This document shows, in pieces, positions 1-8,011 of a stretch of 22,699 nt of DNA. Within the stretch, counting starts at the first letter, position 1. The number at the start of each line of letters is the position of its first letter. Position numbers and translations under genes: made by a program. The notes beneath the pieces were generated by a model, which ran no database searches, had not been told where the DNA came from, and was given only the letters and a program-made list of their open reading frames with translations. Source of the DNA: Solirubrobacteraceae bacterium (GTDB lineage Bacteria > Actinomycetota > Thermoleophilia > Solirubrobacterales > Solirubrobacteraceae). The stretch covers positions 1 through 22,699 of the forward strand of contig JAEMSV010000060.1 of assembly GCA_016462625.1 (NCBI GenBank), given 5' to 3'.

Positions 1-2382
1 GCTTCAACCTTCACCGCGATCTCGGGCGCCAAGGCGGGCGACCAGGTCACGCTGACGAAGGACATCTCGCTCGTCGTCGGCTCGGTCACGAGCGATGGCA
101 CGACGGCGACGCTCTCGGGCGCCACGGTGCAGCTCGGAAGCACGATCTCCGGCTCCGGCGTCTCGGGCACCGCGACGGCCACGGAGCTCAAGCTCACGGG
201 CGGCCGCTTCACCGTCCCGAAGTCGCTGGACGACGAGGTCTACACGATCGATCCGCAGAAGCCGCTCGTCTTCGCCCTGGCCGAGTCGGGCGCGACCGCC
301 GTCTCCGGCGAGCTGACGAACACCGGCGAGAAGGCCGGCTCCGCCGCCGGCCTGCGCGCGTTCGCCACCGTGACGGAGCCTGATGTCGCGGCCGCGATCC
401 CGCCGCCGCCGACCGGCAGCAACTACAGCATCAAGCTGAACTTCTACCTCGAGCGCATCACCGCCACGGTCAAGCTCGGGGACACGCAGATCGTCTACGG
501 CCAGATCCAGTACGCCGGTTCGTACTGGTTCGACCTCACGTACCCCTTCTCGTTCAAGGGCCAGAACGTCCTGATCTCGGGCCGCCTCTCGGGCTCGAAC
601 ATCTTCCAGCCGGCCTCGTACAAGGTCAGCGGGTCGATCACGGGTCAGATCGAGCTCGTCAAGGGCGTCTACCTCACGGGCGGCTCGGTGTCGCTCAGCG
701 CGAAGGAGATCTCCTTCGCCGGCTCGGTCAAGCTCGACTGCGCCGAGGGCAGCGTCTCGGCGGGTGCCTCGGGCACCGTCGTCGACGACAAGAACTGGTC
801 GCTGAAGGTCGACGGCGGCACGGCGCCCGCCGGCTGCACGGTCACCAAGGACCTGAAGCTCCCGGCCGGGAGCATCCTCGGTGAGATCGGCGCGGTCGAC
901 GGCAAGGTCACCGGCCTGTTCGAGCTGACCGGCAAGGTCTCCACGACGCTGCTTCCCGCGGGCGTCAATGAGTGGGACGCCGGCTTCCGCTTCATCTACG
1001 ACGGCACCGACGCCGGCAGCTACATCGGCTTCGTCGCCAAGGCCGGCATCGGCGTCGCCCAGGGCAAGATCGGCTTCGACGGGACCTTCGGCCTGAACGC
1101 GGACTTCACCATCCCGTTCGGTGGCTCGAGCGTCGCGTTCAACGGCACGATCAACCGCCTGACCCCGAACGGCGCGGTCGACTACAACGTCGGCGGCTCC
1201 GCCAACCTCGTCATCAACAGCCAGACGAGCCTCGGCGGCAGCGTCAAGCTGACGAACACGAGCCTCTCGCTCGCCGGTGACGTGACCCTCGCGTGCCCCG
1301 TCTCGGGTTCGATCACGGGCGGCGTCAACGGCACGGTGCCGATCGGCAGCGGCAAGGACTGGTCGTTCGCCATCTCCGGCGGCGCCGGTTCGAAGGGCTG
1401 CCAGGTCACCAAGGAGTTCGGCCTCGCGGCCGGCAGCGGCCTGAGCGGCTCGGTCAAGTCGACCGGCGGTGTCGTCGCGGTGGCGGCTGACGCCAACGCG
1501 ACCATCAACACCACGCTCATCCCGACGAAGTCGTCCTTCTCGGTCGGCTTCAAGTTCGCGGCCTCGCAGGGCGCGTACAACGTCGCGGTCAGCGGTTCGA
1601 CGCAGGGCGCCGGATTCTCCGCCGCCGTCGCTTCGACCGGCACGTTCGACCTGTCCTTCAACCTCGATGACCTCGCCCTCGGCGGCGTCACCCTGGGTGC
1701 GAAGGGCTCGATCAAGCGCACGACCCCGTCGGGTGCGGTCTCGTACTCCATCTCCGGCTCGCTCGCGGGTCAGGCGAAGATCTACGACAACCTCTACATC
1801 CGCGGCGGTGCGCTGAGCATCGACAGCGTCGGCGGCCTGAAGTTCACGGGCACGATCCGGCAGATCTGCACCAGCGGCTACCTCGACGCTTCGGCGACGG
1901 GCATCATCACCGACAGCCGCAACTGGGCGTTCGACGCCAAGGGCATCGCCTCCCAGTGCACGATCGGTCGCGCCGCCAAGTTCGACGGCACGACGTTCTA
2001 CGCCCAGATCAAGAGCGAGAACGCGAAGGTGCTCTACAACGCCGGCGTCAAGGCGTCGCGGATCAACCTGTTCAGCACGTGGGTCTTCCCGATCGGGACG
2101 ACGACGACCTGGCTGACCGAGGTTGGCGGCACGATCAGCAACACGTGCCCCGGCTGCCTCGACGGGCAGAAGACCCGCCTGTCGTTCGGTGCGAGCGCCT
2201 ACGCCCAGTTCCGCATCATCCTGCTGCCGGTGCAGATCGGCATCACGCTGAGCGGCCAGGTGGACATCATGGGCAACAGCGTCCGCCGCGTCGGATTGGC
2301 GCTCAACCGGCAGCTGTTCCTGAGCCAGTTCGCGCAGAACCAGATCGAGATCGACACGCAGAAGGCCTTCACCACCGCGTGA
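1..2382 (+). CDS. Large secreted repeat protein, C-terminal part (5' end outside window)
   Basis: The frame is open from base 1, so the start and any signal peptide lie upstream; 793 residues are visible. I do not recognise a named family. The visible part is Gly/Ser/Thr/Val-rich with alternating hydrophobic residues, as expected for an extended beta structure. From residue about 209 it consists of three tandem units of about 187-190 residues. Each unit has one cysteine pair (C247/C279, C432/C467, C623/C653) around a centre such as KNWSL, KDWSF or RNWAF, and a CxxC follows (C716/C719). The complete minus-strand gene ending at 19043 is a clear paralogue over the whole visible length and has a signal peptide, so secretion is inferred here by homology. 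Alignment suggests roughly 100 N-terminal residues are missing. The protein ends in QKAFTTA, matching an internal segment of the paralogue and lacking its C-terminal tail. Function is unknown; a cell-envelope or extracellular structural role is a guess. Confidence 0.9.
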   Translation, partial: ASTFTAISGAKAGDQVTLTKDISLVVGSVTSDGTTATLSGATVQLGSTISGSGVSGTATATELKLTGGRFTVPKSLDDEVYTIDPQKPLVFALAESGATAVSGELTNTGEKAGSAAGLRAFATVTEPDVAAAIPPPPTGSNYSIKLNFYLERITATVKLGDTQIVYGQIQYAGSYWFDLTYPFSFKGQNVLISGRLSGSNIFQPASYKVSGSITGQIELVKGVYLTGGSVSLSAKEISFAGSVKLDCAEGSVSAGASGTVVDDKNWSLKVDGGTAPAGCTVTKDLKLPAGSILGEIGAVDGKVTGLFELTGKVSTTLLPAGVNEWDAGFRFIYDGTDAGSYIGFVAKAGIGVAQGKIGFDGTFGLNADFTIPFGGSSVAFNGTINRLTPNGAVDYNVGGSANLVINSQTSLGGSVKLTNTSLSLAGDVTLACPVSGSITGGVNGTVPIGSGKDWSFAISGGAGSKGCQVTKEFGLAAGSGLSGSVKSTGGVVAVAADANATINTTLIPTKSSFSVGFKFAASQGAYNVAVSGSTQGAGFSAAVASTGTFDLSFNLDDLALGGVTLGAKGSIKRTTPSGAVSYSISGSLAGQAKIYDNLYIRGGALSIDSVGGLKFTGTIRQICTSGYLDASATGIITDSRNWAFDAKGIASQCTIGRAAKFDGTTFYAQIKSENAKVLYNAGVKASRINLFSTWVFPIGTTTTWLTEVGGTISNTCPGCLDGQKTRLSFGASAYAQFRIILLPVQIGITLSGQVDIMGNSVRRVGLALNRQLFLSQFAQNQIEIDTQKAFTTA
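625..2301 (+). repeat. Three tandem ~190-residue cysteine-pair units within the protein
   Basis: Unit boundaries, read by eye, fall near 625, 1189 and 1750. Each unit opens with a G-S-(I/A/L) strand and a GG near residue 20, reaches the first Cys about 38 residues in, has the second Cys 30-35 residues later, and then continues with a K-x-x-x-(L/F) strand. Distances between the first cysteines of successive units are 185 and 191 residues. The third unit diverges after its cysteine pair, where the CxxC appears. The units are similar in protein pattern but not near-identical in DNA, so the duplication is old. Confidence 0.8.
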
Positions 2383-2388
2383 CGTCCG

Positions 2389-2417
2389 GCGGGCCGGGGT
2401 TTCGCGCCTCGGCCCGC
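2389..2417 (+). terminator. Hairpin downstream of the first repeat-protein gene
   Basis: An 11-bp stem with one G-U wobble (2389-2399 with 2407-2417) and a 7-base loop beginning TTT lies six bases after the stop codon. There is no T tract after the stem, which is common for hairpin terminators in high-GC actinobacteria. Confidence 0.6.
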
Positions 2418-2502
2418 ACCCTGTTCCAGGCCCGTCGGTTGCGCCTTCTGCGCGGCCGGCGGGCCTCGGTCGTTCTGGAGGGTCCCCCCGTTCGTCACGG
2501 GG

Positions 2503-2508
2503 TAGACT
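2503..2508 (+). promoter_or_regulatory. Candidate -10 box for tRNA-Ser
   Basis: TAGACT matches the actinobacterial TANNNT -10 pattern and lies 13 bases before the mature tRNA 5' end. No convincing -35 is visible. Confidence 0.4.
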
Positions 2509-2521
2509 GCCCCTCTTGCCG

Positions 2522-2611
2522 GGAGAGGTGGCCGAGTGGCTGAAGGCACTCGCCTGCTAAGCGAGTATGGGGTTTATAGCTCCATCGCGGGTTCGAATCC
2601 CGCCCTCTCCG
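2522..2611 (+). tRNA. tRNA-Ser (anticodon GCT)
   Basis: A full class II cloverleaf can be folded by hand. The acceptor stem GGAGAGG pairs with CCTCTCC and the discriminator is G. The anticodon stem CTCGC/GCGAG encloses loop CTGCTAA, giving anticodon GCT at 2556-2558. There is a long variable arm (ATGGGG pairing with CTCCAT) and a T arm GCGGG-TTCGAAT-CCCGC. It reads AGC/AGT serine codons. The 3' CCA is not encoded. Confidence 0.97.
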
Positions 2612-2622
2612 TGCCTCCGGAT

Positions 2623-2664
2623 CGCGCGGGTGCGCTGTCGCTGCGCCTCAGCGGCACCCGCGCG
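2623..2664. terminator. Hairpin between tRNA-Ser and the convergent FecR-domain gene
   Basis: An 11-bp perfect outer stem (2623-2633 with 2654-2664) continues through a one-base bulge into a further four pairs, enclosing a short loop. It sits 11 bases after tRNA-Ser. The stop codon of the minus-strand FecR-domain gene falls at the loop edge, so the arm at 2654-2664 is coding. It could terminate both convergent transcripts. Confidence 0.6.
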
Positions 2665-4036
2665 AGATCCGCCGGGCGACGGCGTTCTTGGCCCGGACCT
2701 TCCGACCGGACACGTTCCAGGTCGACGTCCCCCGGGCCTTGCCCGCGACGCGGACCGTGACGACCCAGCCGCCGCGGGCGGTCGCGACGCCGAAGGGCTT
2801 CGGCGATCGGGGGGTCGTCAGCTTGCAGCGCTTGGCGTTGCGGGCGATGCGGGCGAGAACCAGGTCGAGCGCCTGGATCCGGTTGACCCCGCCGCGCGCC
2901 CCCGCCTTTCCGGTCGTCGTGACCTTCGAGATGGCGCTCCGCGTGACCTCGACCTCGCGCCCCGCGGCGACGAACGCCGTCGCCAACCCGGCCCTGACGG
3001 GATCGACCTCGACCAGGCCCTCAGACGTCGAGACGACCGTCGCCGCGGCGCCCGGGTCGTAGAAGACGCTGAAGACCGTTCCGCGCACGCTGGTGGTCGC
3101 CGTCGGGGTCTGGATCTCCCAGTTGGTGTCCAGGACCTTTTCCTTCTGCACCTTCGCCTTGATCTTTCCGACGACGAGGTTGATCGCGACGGCCTTGCGG
3201 TTCTCCTTGCGGAGGATGGTGTCGACGATCAGCTGGGTCAGCTCGTCGATCTCGAAGCTGCTGCCGTCGTTGAACCGGACGGTGACGCCGGACTCGACGC
3301 CGGTGAACAGCTCGGCGTTGGCGGGCACCTTCGCGCCAGGGGCGATCGCCATCCATGGGCCCGCGTCGAGCCGGTAGATGACCTCGCCCCTGATCGACTC
3401 GACCGTCGCGGTGAGCTCCGGCTCGGTGGTCGTCTCGGTCGGAGGGGTGGTCGCGGGTGGGGTGGGAGTCACCGGCGGCGTCGTCGGCGCGGCCTCCTTG
3501 GCGTACAGCCGCAGCGTGTAGCCGGCGCCACTGCAGAAGGTCTGCCCGACCGTGCACTGCGGGGTGGTCCCGAATCGCAGCCTGCCCGGGTGGGGGAAGC
3601 TGACCGTGAAGGAGTACTCGTGGTCTGCCTCGTAGGGCGGAGCCACGTGCGCCGGCGAGACGCGCGAGCCCAGCGTCGGGGCGCCGAGCGCCATCTGCTG
3701 CGTCGGGTCGCCGGTGGTGCGGACGTACAGCAGCTCCGTTGGGTTGACCTGAGCCGGGCAGCTCGTCCCGTCGCTCGCGGAGGTGCAGTAGAAGGCGTCG
3801 TGCCCGATGGTGATGTCGGGGTTAAACAGGGTGAAGGTCTTCGACAGGCTCCCGGTCGCGACCAGGGTGTACTCGGTGTTCGCGGCGAGCGTGTACGTCC
3901 CCTCGACCACGGCGCCCCCGCCGGCCCCTGCACCGACGGTGACGGTGTCCAGCGGATCGGCGTGCGCGCTGCCGGCTAGGAGGAGCGTGGCGGCGATGGC
4001 CAGCGCGCCCACGTGTCGATGTCGCCCTGCGAGCAT
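2648..4036 (-). CDS. Secreted FecR-domain protein
   Basis: The product is 462 residues. Residues 1-26 are a signal peptide with a basic start (RHRH), an Ala/Leu core and an AHA cleavage site. Residues about 27-180 form a beta-rich domain with four cysteines (C84, C93, C161, C168). Residues about 184-206 are a Pro/Thr linker. Residues about 210-360 match the FecR domain: GEVIYRLD, a strand FNDGSSFEIDELTQL, a Lys-rich KIKAKVQKEK stretch, TPTATTSVRGTVF and EGLVEVDP. The last 100 residues are basic. Classical FecR proteins are anti-sigma regulators anchored by a membrane helix; here only the signal peptide is hydrophobic, so this is probably an extracellular or wall-associated protein. The ATG at 4036 was chosen because the signal peptide follows it and AGAGGA lies 10 bases upstream. 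The frame stays open further upstream, but that stretch is antisense to tRNA-Arg. Confidence 0.88.
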   Translation of the reverse strand: MLAGRHRHVGALAIAATLLLAGSAHADPLDTVTVGAGAGGGAVVEGTYTLAANTEYTLVATGSLSKTFTLFNPDITIGHDAFYCTSASDGTSCPAQVNPTELLYVRTTGDPTQQMALGAPTLGSRVSPAHVAPPYEADHEYSFTVSFPHPGRLRFGTTPQCTVGQTFCSGAGYTLRLYAKEAAPTTPPVTPTPPATTPPTETTTEPELTATVESIRGEVIYRLDAGPWMAIAPGAKVPANAELFTGVESGVTVRFNDGSSFEIDELTQLIVDTILRKENRKAVAINLVVGKIKAKVQKEKVLDTNWEIQTPTATTSVRGTVFSVFYDPGAAATVVSTSEGLVEVDPVRAGLATAFVAAGREVEVTRSAISKVTTTGKAGARGGVNRIQALDLVLARIARNAKRCKLTTPRSPKPFGVATARGGWVVTVRVAGKARGTSTWNVSGRKVRAKNAVARRISRGCR

Positions 4037-4161
4037 TGCTCTGCCGTCCTCTTTTCGCTTGTGTGGCCGCCTACGCTCCGGAAGAAGGTGCGAAACGTGG
4101 CGCCACCGTACCGGTCCAGGACGGTCGGGTGTAGCGTTGTACGCTGCTTGGTCGCTGCACT

Positions 4162-4235
<74 letters not shown>

Positions 4236-4241
4236 CTGGAA

Positions 4242-4267
4242 AGAACCCCTGCTGGCGCGGGGGTTCT
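4242..4267 (+). terminator. Terminator hairpin of tRNA-Arg
   Basis: AGAACCCC (4242-4249) pairs perfectly with GGGGTTCT (4260-4267) across a 10-base loop, starting six bases after the tRNA. A weak T-rich stretch follows (CGCGTTTCT). Confidence 0.65.
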
Positions 4268-4475
4268 CGCGTTTCTGGGGTCGGAAGCGCCGCGGTGGGC
4301 GGGTGCCAATCGCATCCTCTACCGGAGGGCGGCGCGGTTGATCCAGCGAACGGCAGCCAAGCGGGGATATCAAGATCATCGGCGCGGGCGGATCAGATCT
4401 CCTGGGTCGGATGTCCTTCATTCGTGAGACGATCCAGCGTTAACCGAGACCCGAGCGAGGATCTGCGAGACGTTG
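4268..4475. other. Intergenic spacer
   Basis: About 208 bases between the tRNA-Arg terminator and the next gene. I see no reading frame with plausible composition, no second copy of the tRNA 3' end and no integrase remnant. It presumably holds the promoter of the membrane protein that follows. Confidence 0.5.
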
Positions 4476-5516
4476 ATGGCCACAGCCCTGCTTCTGTTCG
4501 CTGCGTTCTACGGTGCTTTGAAGATCTACGATTTTGCGGAGTCGCTGTGGGCCGTTGTCGTCGGTGATCCTCGTGTCAAGGCGGCCCTTGGCATCGAGGG
4601 TCATCAGCTTGTGCGAAAGCGGGCTGAGCGCTGGAACTCCGTCCCAGGCCGAGACACGTGGACCCCGGTCTTCGAGCTCAGTGAGAAAGCGACCCGTAGC
4701 TCCGGCGGGAGAATCGCAGCGCTGGTGTTGGTCGGTGTTCTCTTCCGCGCGCCGATCCTGGCGCTGTGGCAAACGGTTGTGATTTTCGCGTGGGGAGACG
4801 CGAACCCGAGCCTTGCGGTCGTCACCGCCTGCCTGGCCGTGCTGGCCATCACGAGCACATTGCTGTTCTACTTGGTCACGCTCAGTCTCGGCGCACACGC
4901 CGAGGCGCGGGCTGGCCATAGATTTGATCGTGGCCTGCGCACATTGGCAGTCCTGGAGTCCCGGGACGCGGTCCTGCCAGAGGGGCAAGCGAGCGCGAAT
5001 GGCGGACCTTCCGATCAGGCCACGGAACAGGCGGACGAAGATGGCGAGGCGCGGGCCTCGGTGATCGGGCAACAGTCGGCGCTGCCGGTGCCGTCGCTGT
5101 TGACGCTGCCAACAGTGATCGGTGCGCTTCTGGCGAGCTTCGCCTCTCTCTACTTCGCCATTTCCCTGTACGACCCCGCCGCCTTTGTCATCCGGTCTTA
5201 TGCCCAACCCGTGGCAGGCATCCCGATCACACCCCGCCTCGCCCTCTACTTCGCGGCCACCGGTCGGGACCTGTCGCCGACTGCGCTAGCTCCACAGATG
5301 GTGGTTATCGGACAGACGTTCCTTGCTCTGACGGGGGTGGCCTTGTTTGTCTCCGCCGCCAACGCTGCCCTTCGCCGCGTGGATTCCGACAATGAAGCAG
5401 GCGCCCGGTGGTCTGCCCGCAGCGGTGAGCCGACGCGGGGTAACGCGGGCTCGGTGTCGGACCCAAGCGCCGAAGGTCCGCAGCAGGCAGGGGCGACCAA
5501 GCGCGACCAGGCGTAG
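4476..5516 (+). CDS. Multi-pass membrane protein with a C-terminal pair of helices resembling a degenerate 2-TM channel
   Basis: The product is 346 residues from the ATG at 4476; a TTG sits one codon earlier. The Shine-Dalgarno signal is weak (GAG-rich bases 4457-4469). I do not recognise the family. Hydrophobic segments lie at residues 1-12 (short), about 80-105, 112-138, 208-230 and 275-298. A charged soluble stretch (140-205, with DQATEQADEDGE) separates the two halves, and the tail from 300 is polar. The second half has a helix, a loop containing ALYFAATGRDLSP, then a helix ending FVSAANAALRR. That layout recalls the two-helix ion-channel fold, but the TVGYG filter and part of the pore helix are absent. 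A channel function should not be assumed. Codon use is less GC-extreme than in the flanking metabolic genes. Confidence 0.75.
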   Translation: MATALLLFAAFYGALKIYDFAESLWAVVVGDPRVKAALGIEGHQLVRKRAERWNSVPGRDTWTPVFELSEKATRSSGGRIAALVLVGVLFRAPILALWQTVVIFAWGDANPSLAVVTACLAVLAITSTLLFYLVTLSLGAHAEARAGHRFDRGLRTLAVLESRDAVLPEGQASANGGPSDQATEQADEDGEARASVIGQQSALPVPSLLTLPTVIGALLASFASLYFAISLYDPAAFVIRSYAQPVAGIPITPRLALYFAATGRDLSPTALAPQMVVIGQTFLALTGVALFVSAANAALRRVDSDNEAGARWSARSGEPTRGNAGSVSDPSAEGPQQAGATKRDQA

Positions 5517-5744
5517 AACGCGGACCTGAGTTCGCAGCATCTTTGCCGCGTCGGTGCGCCCGATCGGCGAGGGCCTCGCCGATCGACATACGAGTAGTGA
5601 GGGAGCTGCCGCATCGCGTGGCGACCCGCATTAGCACCGGCAGTGCGCGATCGCGGGCCGGCCCGTCCGGCCCTCGAGGCCGGCTCTCACCTGCCAACGG
5701 GCCGGGACGCCAGTGGAGTTCTTGACCAGACGTAGGATCTGGCC
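5517..5744. other. Intergenic spacer
   Basis: About 228 bases in which I find no convincing gene, RNA or repeat. The last 11 bases hold the AGGA ribosome-binding sequence of the next gene. Confidence 0.5.
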
Positions 5745-7118
5745 GTGCGCCTGGGAGCGATCGACCGGCTGTTCGCCGATGACTACACCGCCGGCGGTCA
5801 GTTCGGTTGGGCTACAGGGCGCCGGGGCTTCGGAGGAGACTTCTGGAGCGACGACCTGCTCGGGCAGCTGCGGTTCGACCTCCTTGTTGCCCAGACGCTG
5901 GTGGTTCCTGACATTCACATCTTCGACGGCGTCTTCTTTCTCGCGCGTCCGCCGGGGATACTGGCTGCGCAGGTGGGGCGAGAGCGCGAGGGCCCGGTGC
6001 TGCCGATTGAAGTGCGTGGTCGACGAGCCAGCCTTGGCGACTCGCTCGCGGACTGTCTTCGTCGCGAGGGCTCGGACCATCTCAACGCTTCCCCATTCAA
6101 GGCGCTGGGCGACGCGAACAGCCCTGAAGACTCTGAGCTCCGTGTGCGACTCGCACGTCAGTTCGGAAGGACATCGGTCTCTCGACTCGATCGATATCTC
6201 AGTCGGAAGACGAACCCGGCTGATGCCGTCGCCGCCGTGTTCTACGACGGGCTGAACGAGATAGGCGCCGGCACTCGCGCCGACGAGTTGGTCGGCCCGC
6301 TCCTCGAGGGTTGGCACGCGTGGCTGGCAGAGGAACGCCACGTGACGGTGCGGGCGTGGCCGAAACACCGGCCGTACAACGTGGTTGCCGCGCTGGAACC
6401 GCTGGACGTGTCTGGATGGAGTGACTACGGGAACGAGGCAATCGCCGCCGTCCAGGCCGCACTTGCTGGAGGATCACTGCACCGGGCGGATATCAGTGCG
6501 GTGATCGCGCCGCTCCGAGCACGCGCACTCGCCGATGGCACCGACCGAGATCGCAGCGACGTCGAGCGGGTCGATCGGTGGTATTCGAGGGGGAGGTATC
6601 GAGCCCTGGCACAACAACATGGCTGTCGGTGCGCGATCGCGGAGGACCCTGCGCTGAACCCGATCTCGTCTGCTCACGCGATGCAGTTGGCGCGACTGTC
6701 ACCCCGTGATACCGATCCGGCACGGATCGTTCTCCCGCGTGGAGTATTGAGTCGCCTCGCGGACCTCGGTGACGACGAGTATCGCCGACTCGCTTGGGAA
6801 TGTCGGCGTGAGCTCAGTACGTGGTGGAAGACTGGCGACGTTGCTGCGATGCAACCCCTGGCGGATCGCCTTGCGCAACTCCCGGCCCCAACCGGTCGCG
6901 AGTTGACCGTGACGCAACTCGTGGCGCAACTCCCAACCGTCGTGGCCGGCACTGCGGGAGGGGCGGTATCGACTCACTCCGTGTTGGGCGCTGCCGTCGG
7001 CGCGGTCATCGCCGGCGTGGGAAGCGCGGCCACCCTCGTCCTCGGCGAGCCTCGTCGGGCGACTCGGCTCCGGATAGTTGACGCTTGGACGACGCGCGCG
7101 GGCAGGCGACCCACATAG
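5745..7118 (+). CDS. Orphan protein of unknown function with a Gly/Ala/Val-rich C-terminal hydrophobic segment
   Basis: The product is 457 residues from the GTG at 5745, chosen because AGGA (5734-5737) lies seven bases upstream. No family is recognised. The N-terminal 60 residues hold an aromatic and Gly-rich stretch (FGGDFWSDD) followed by DLLVAQTLVVPDIHIFDGVFFL, which looks like a buried strand-helix core. The middle is polar and probably helical, with HGCRCAIAEDP near residue 293. Residues about 395-440 are Gly/Ala/Val-rich and could form one or two membrane helices or a glycine-zipper-like segment. No signal peptide is present, so the bulk is probably cytoplasmic. Two 60-base lines counted by hand inside this gene give about 60-62% GC, against 75% for a line inside the FAD oxidoreductase gene; this fits a more recent acquisition. 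Confidence 0.75.
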   Translation: MRLGAIDRLFADDYTAGGQFGWATGRRGFGGDFWSDDLLGQLRFDLLVAQTLVVPDIHIFDGVFFLARPPGILAAQVGREREGPVLPIEVRGRRASLGDSLADCLRREGSDHLNASPFKALGDANSPEDSELRVRLARQFGRTSVSRLDRYLSRKTNPADAVAAVFYDGLNEIGAGTRADELVGPLLEGWHAWLAEERHVTVRAWPKHRPYNVVAALEPLDVSGWSDYGNEAIAAVQAALAGGSLHRADISAVIAPLRARALADGTDRDRSDVERVDRWYSRGRYRALAQQHGCRCAIAEDPALNPISSAHAMQLARLSPRDTDPARIVLPRGVLSRLADLGDDEYRRLAWECRRELSTWWKTGDVAAMQPLADRLAQLPAPTGRELTVTQLVAQLPTVVAGTAGGAVSTHSVLGAAVGAVIAGVGSAATLVLGEPRRATRLRIVDAWTTRAGRRPT

Positions 7119-7186
7119 ACTTCCGGCCGCCAACGAGCGGTGTTTGGTGAGCAGTACCGAACCTGCAGCAGGGGTAGCATCGCGCC

Positions 7187-7588
7187 GTGCCCTTCACGCT
7201 GAAGAACCTCAAGGCGGACTTGGACGACTACGGGCCCAACTTCGGCGGCGCGCCGGACCTGGAGTTCCGCGCGGCGACCAAGGCGCTCGAGCTCGAGCAG
7301 TCCGGACTGACCTATCAGCGCGTTCCGCCCGGCTATCGCTTTCCGTTCGGCCACACGCACGAGACGCAGGAAGAGGTGTACGTGGTCGTGGGCGGGGGCG
7401 GCCGGATGAAGCTCGACGACAAGATCGTCGAGCTGAAGCAGTGGGACGCCGTGCGCGTCCCGCCCGGGACGTGGCGCGGCTACGAGGCCGGGCCTGAGGG
7501 GCTCGAGATCCTCGTCATGGGCGCGCCCAATTTGGGTGAGGACCCGCGCGGGGACGTCGAGGGTCGACGCGACTGGTGGGCTGACTAG
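7187..7588 (+). CDS. Small cupin-domain protein
   Basis: The product is 133 residues, starting at GTG 7187 with AGGGG about 12 bases upstream. Cupin motif 1 is clear at residues about 49-70: G-x-R-F-P-F-G-H56-T-H58-x(3)-E-E-V-Y-V-V-V-G-G. Motif 2 (residues 84-100, QWDAVRVPPGTWRGYEAG) has the PPG turn, but Arg97 stands where the metal-binding His usually is. The fold assignment is firm. The enzymatic role is open, and the missing fourth ligand may mean altered metal binding or a non-catalytic sensor. The gene is convergent with the frameshifted marR and the two stop codons overlap, so they are unlikely to be co-transcribed. Confidence 0.88.
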   Translation: MPFTLKNLKADLDDYGPNFGGAPDLEFRAATKALELEQSGLTYQRVPPGYRFPFGHTHETQEEVYVVVGGGGRMKLDDKIVELKQWDAVRVPPGTWRGYEAGPEGLEILVMGAPNLGEDPRGDVEGRRDWWAD

Positions 7589-8011
7589 GGCCAGAGGGCC
7601 CCGCGCAGCCGGCGCAGGCCCGCCTCCAGCGCGCCCAGTTCCTCGTCGCCGAGGAGCTCCGACCAGGCGGAGCGAACGTCGGCGATCGCCTCCCGCCCGA
7701 CCCGGCTCGGCCTCCAGTCCACGGGGGGTCACCATCACGAGCTTGGCGCGGCGGTCGCTCGGGTCCGGCTCGCGCGTGACGTAGCCAAGCCGTTCGAGTT
7801 CGTCGACCGCGTGGACGGTCGCCTTGACAGCCATGCGCGCGCGGCTGCGTCCCCCGTCGGCGATGGCGCAGGCACCCTCCGGTCCATGCAGCTCAGGCGC
7901 GAGCGGGTCACGCCCGGTCCGGCGGGCGATCACGGCGAGCGGGGCGAACAGCGCGGTCCGGACGGAGGCGGGCGGCTTGGTGAAGCGGATGACGCCGCCG
8001 TACTCGCGCAC
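7585..8011 (-). pseudogene. marR-family regulator broken by a single-base frameshift
   Basis: Reading from GTG 8011, preceded by a strong GGAGGT nine bases upstream, gives a MarR N-terminus, then VDELERLGYVTREPDPSDRR and KLVMVTPRG, the classic recognition helix and wing. After LEAE the frame runs off. The +1 frame continues exactly as a MarR dimerisation helix should, with REAIADVRSAWSELLG and GALEAGLRRLRGALWP, then TAG at 7585. Removing one C (plus-strand G) near 7702-7706 restores one frame of 141 residues, a normal MarR length. A nearby run of six G (7723-7728) is a second possible site, but fixing it there destroys the TPRG motif. MarR proteins are winged-helix repressors of often-adjacent genes. 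Either this is a recent pseudogene or a sequencing error; the intact motifs on both sides favour something very recent. Confidence 0.85.
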
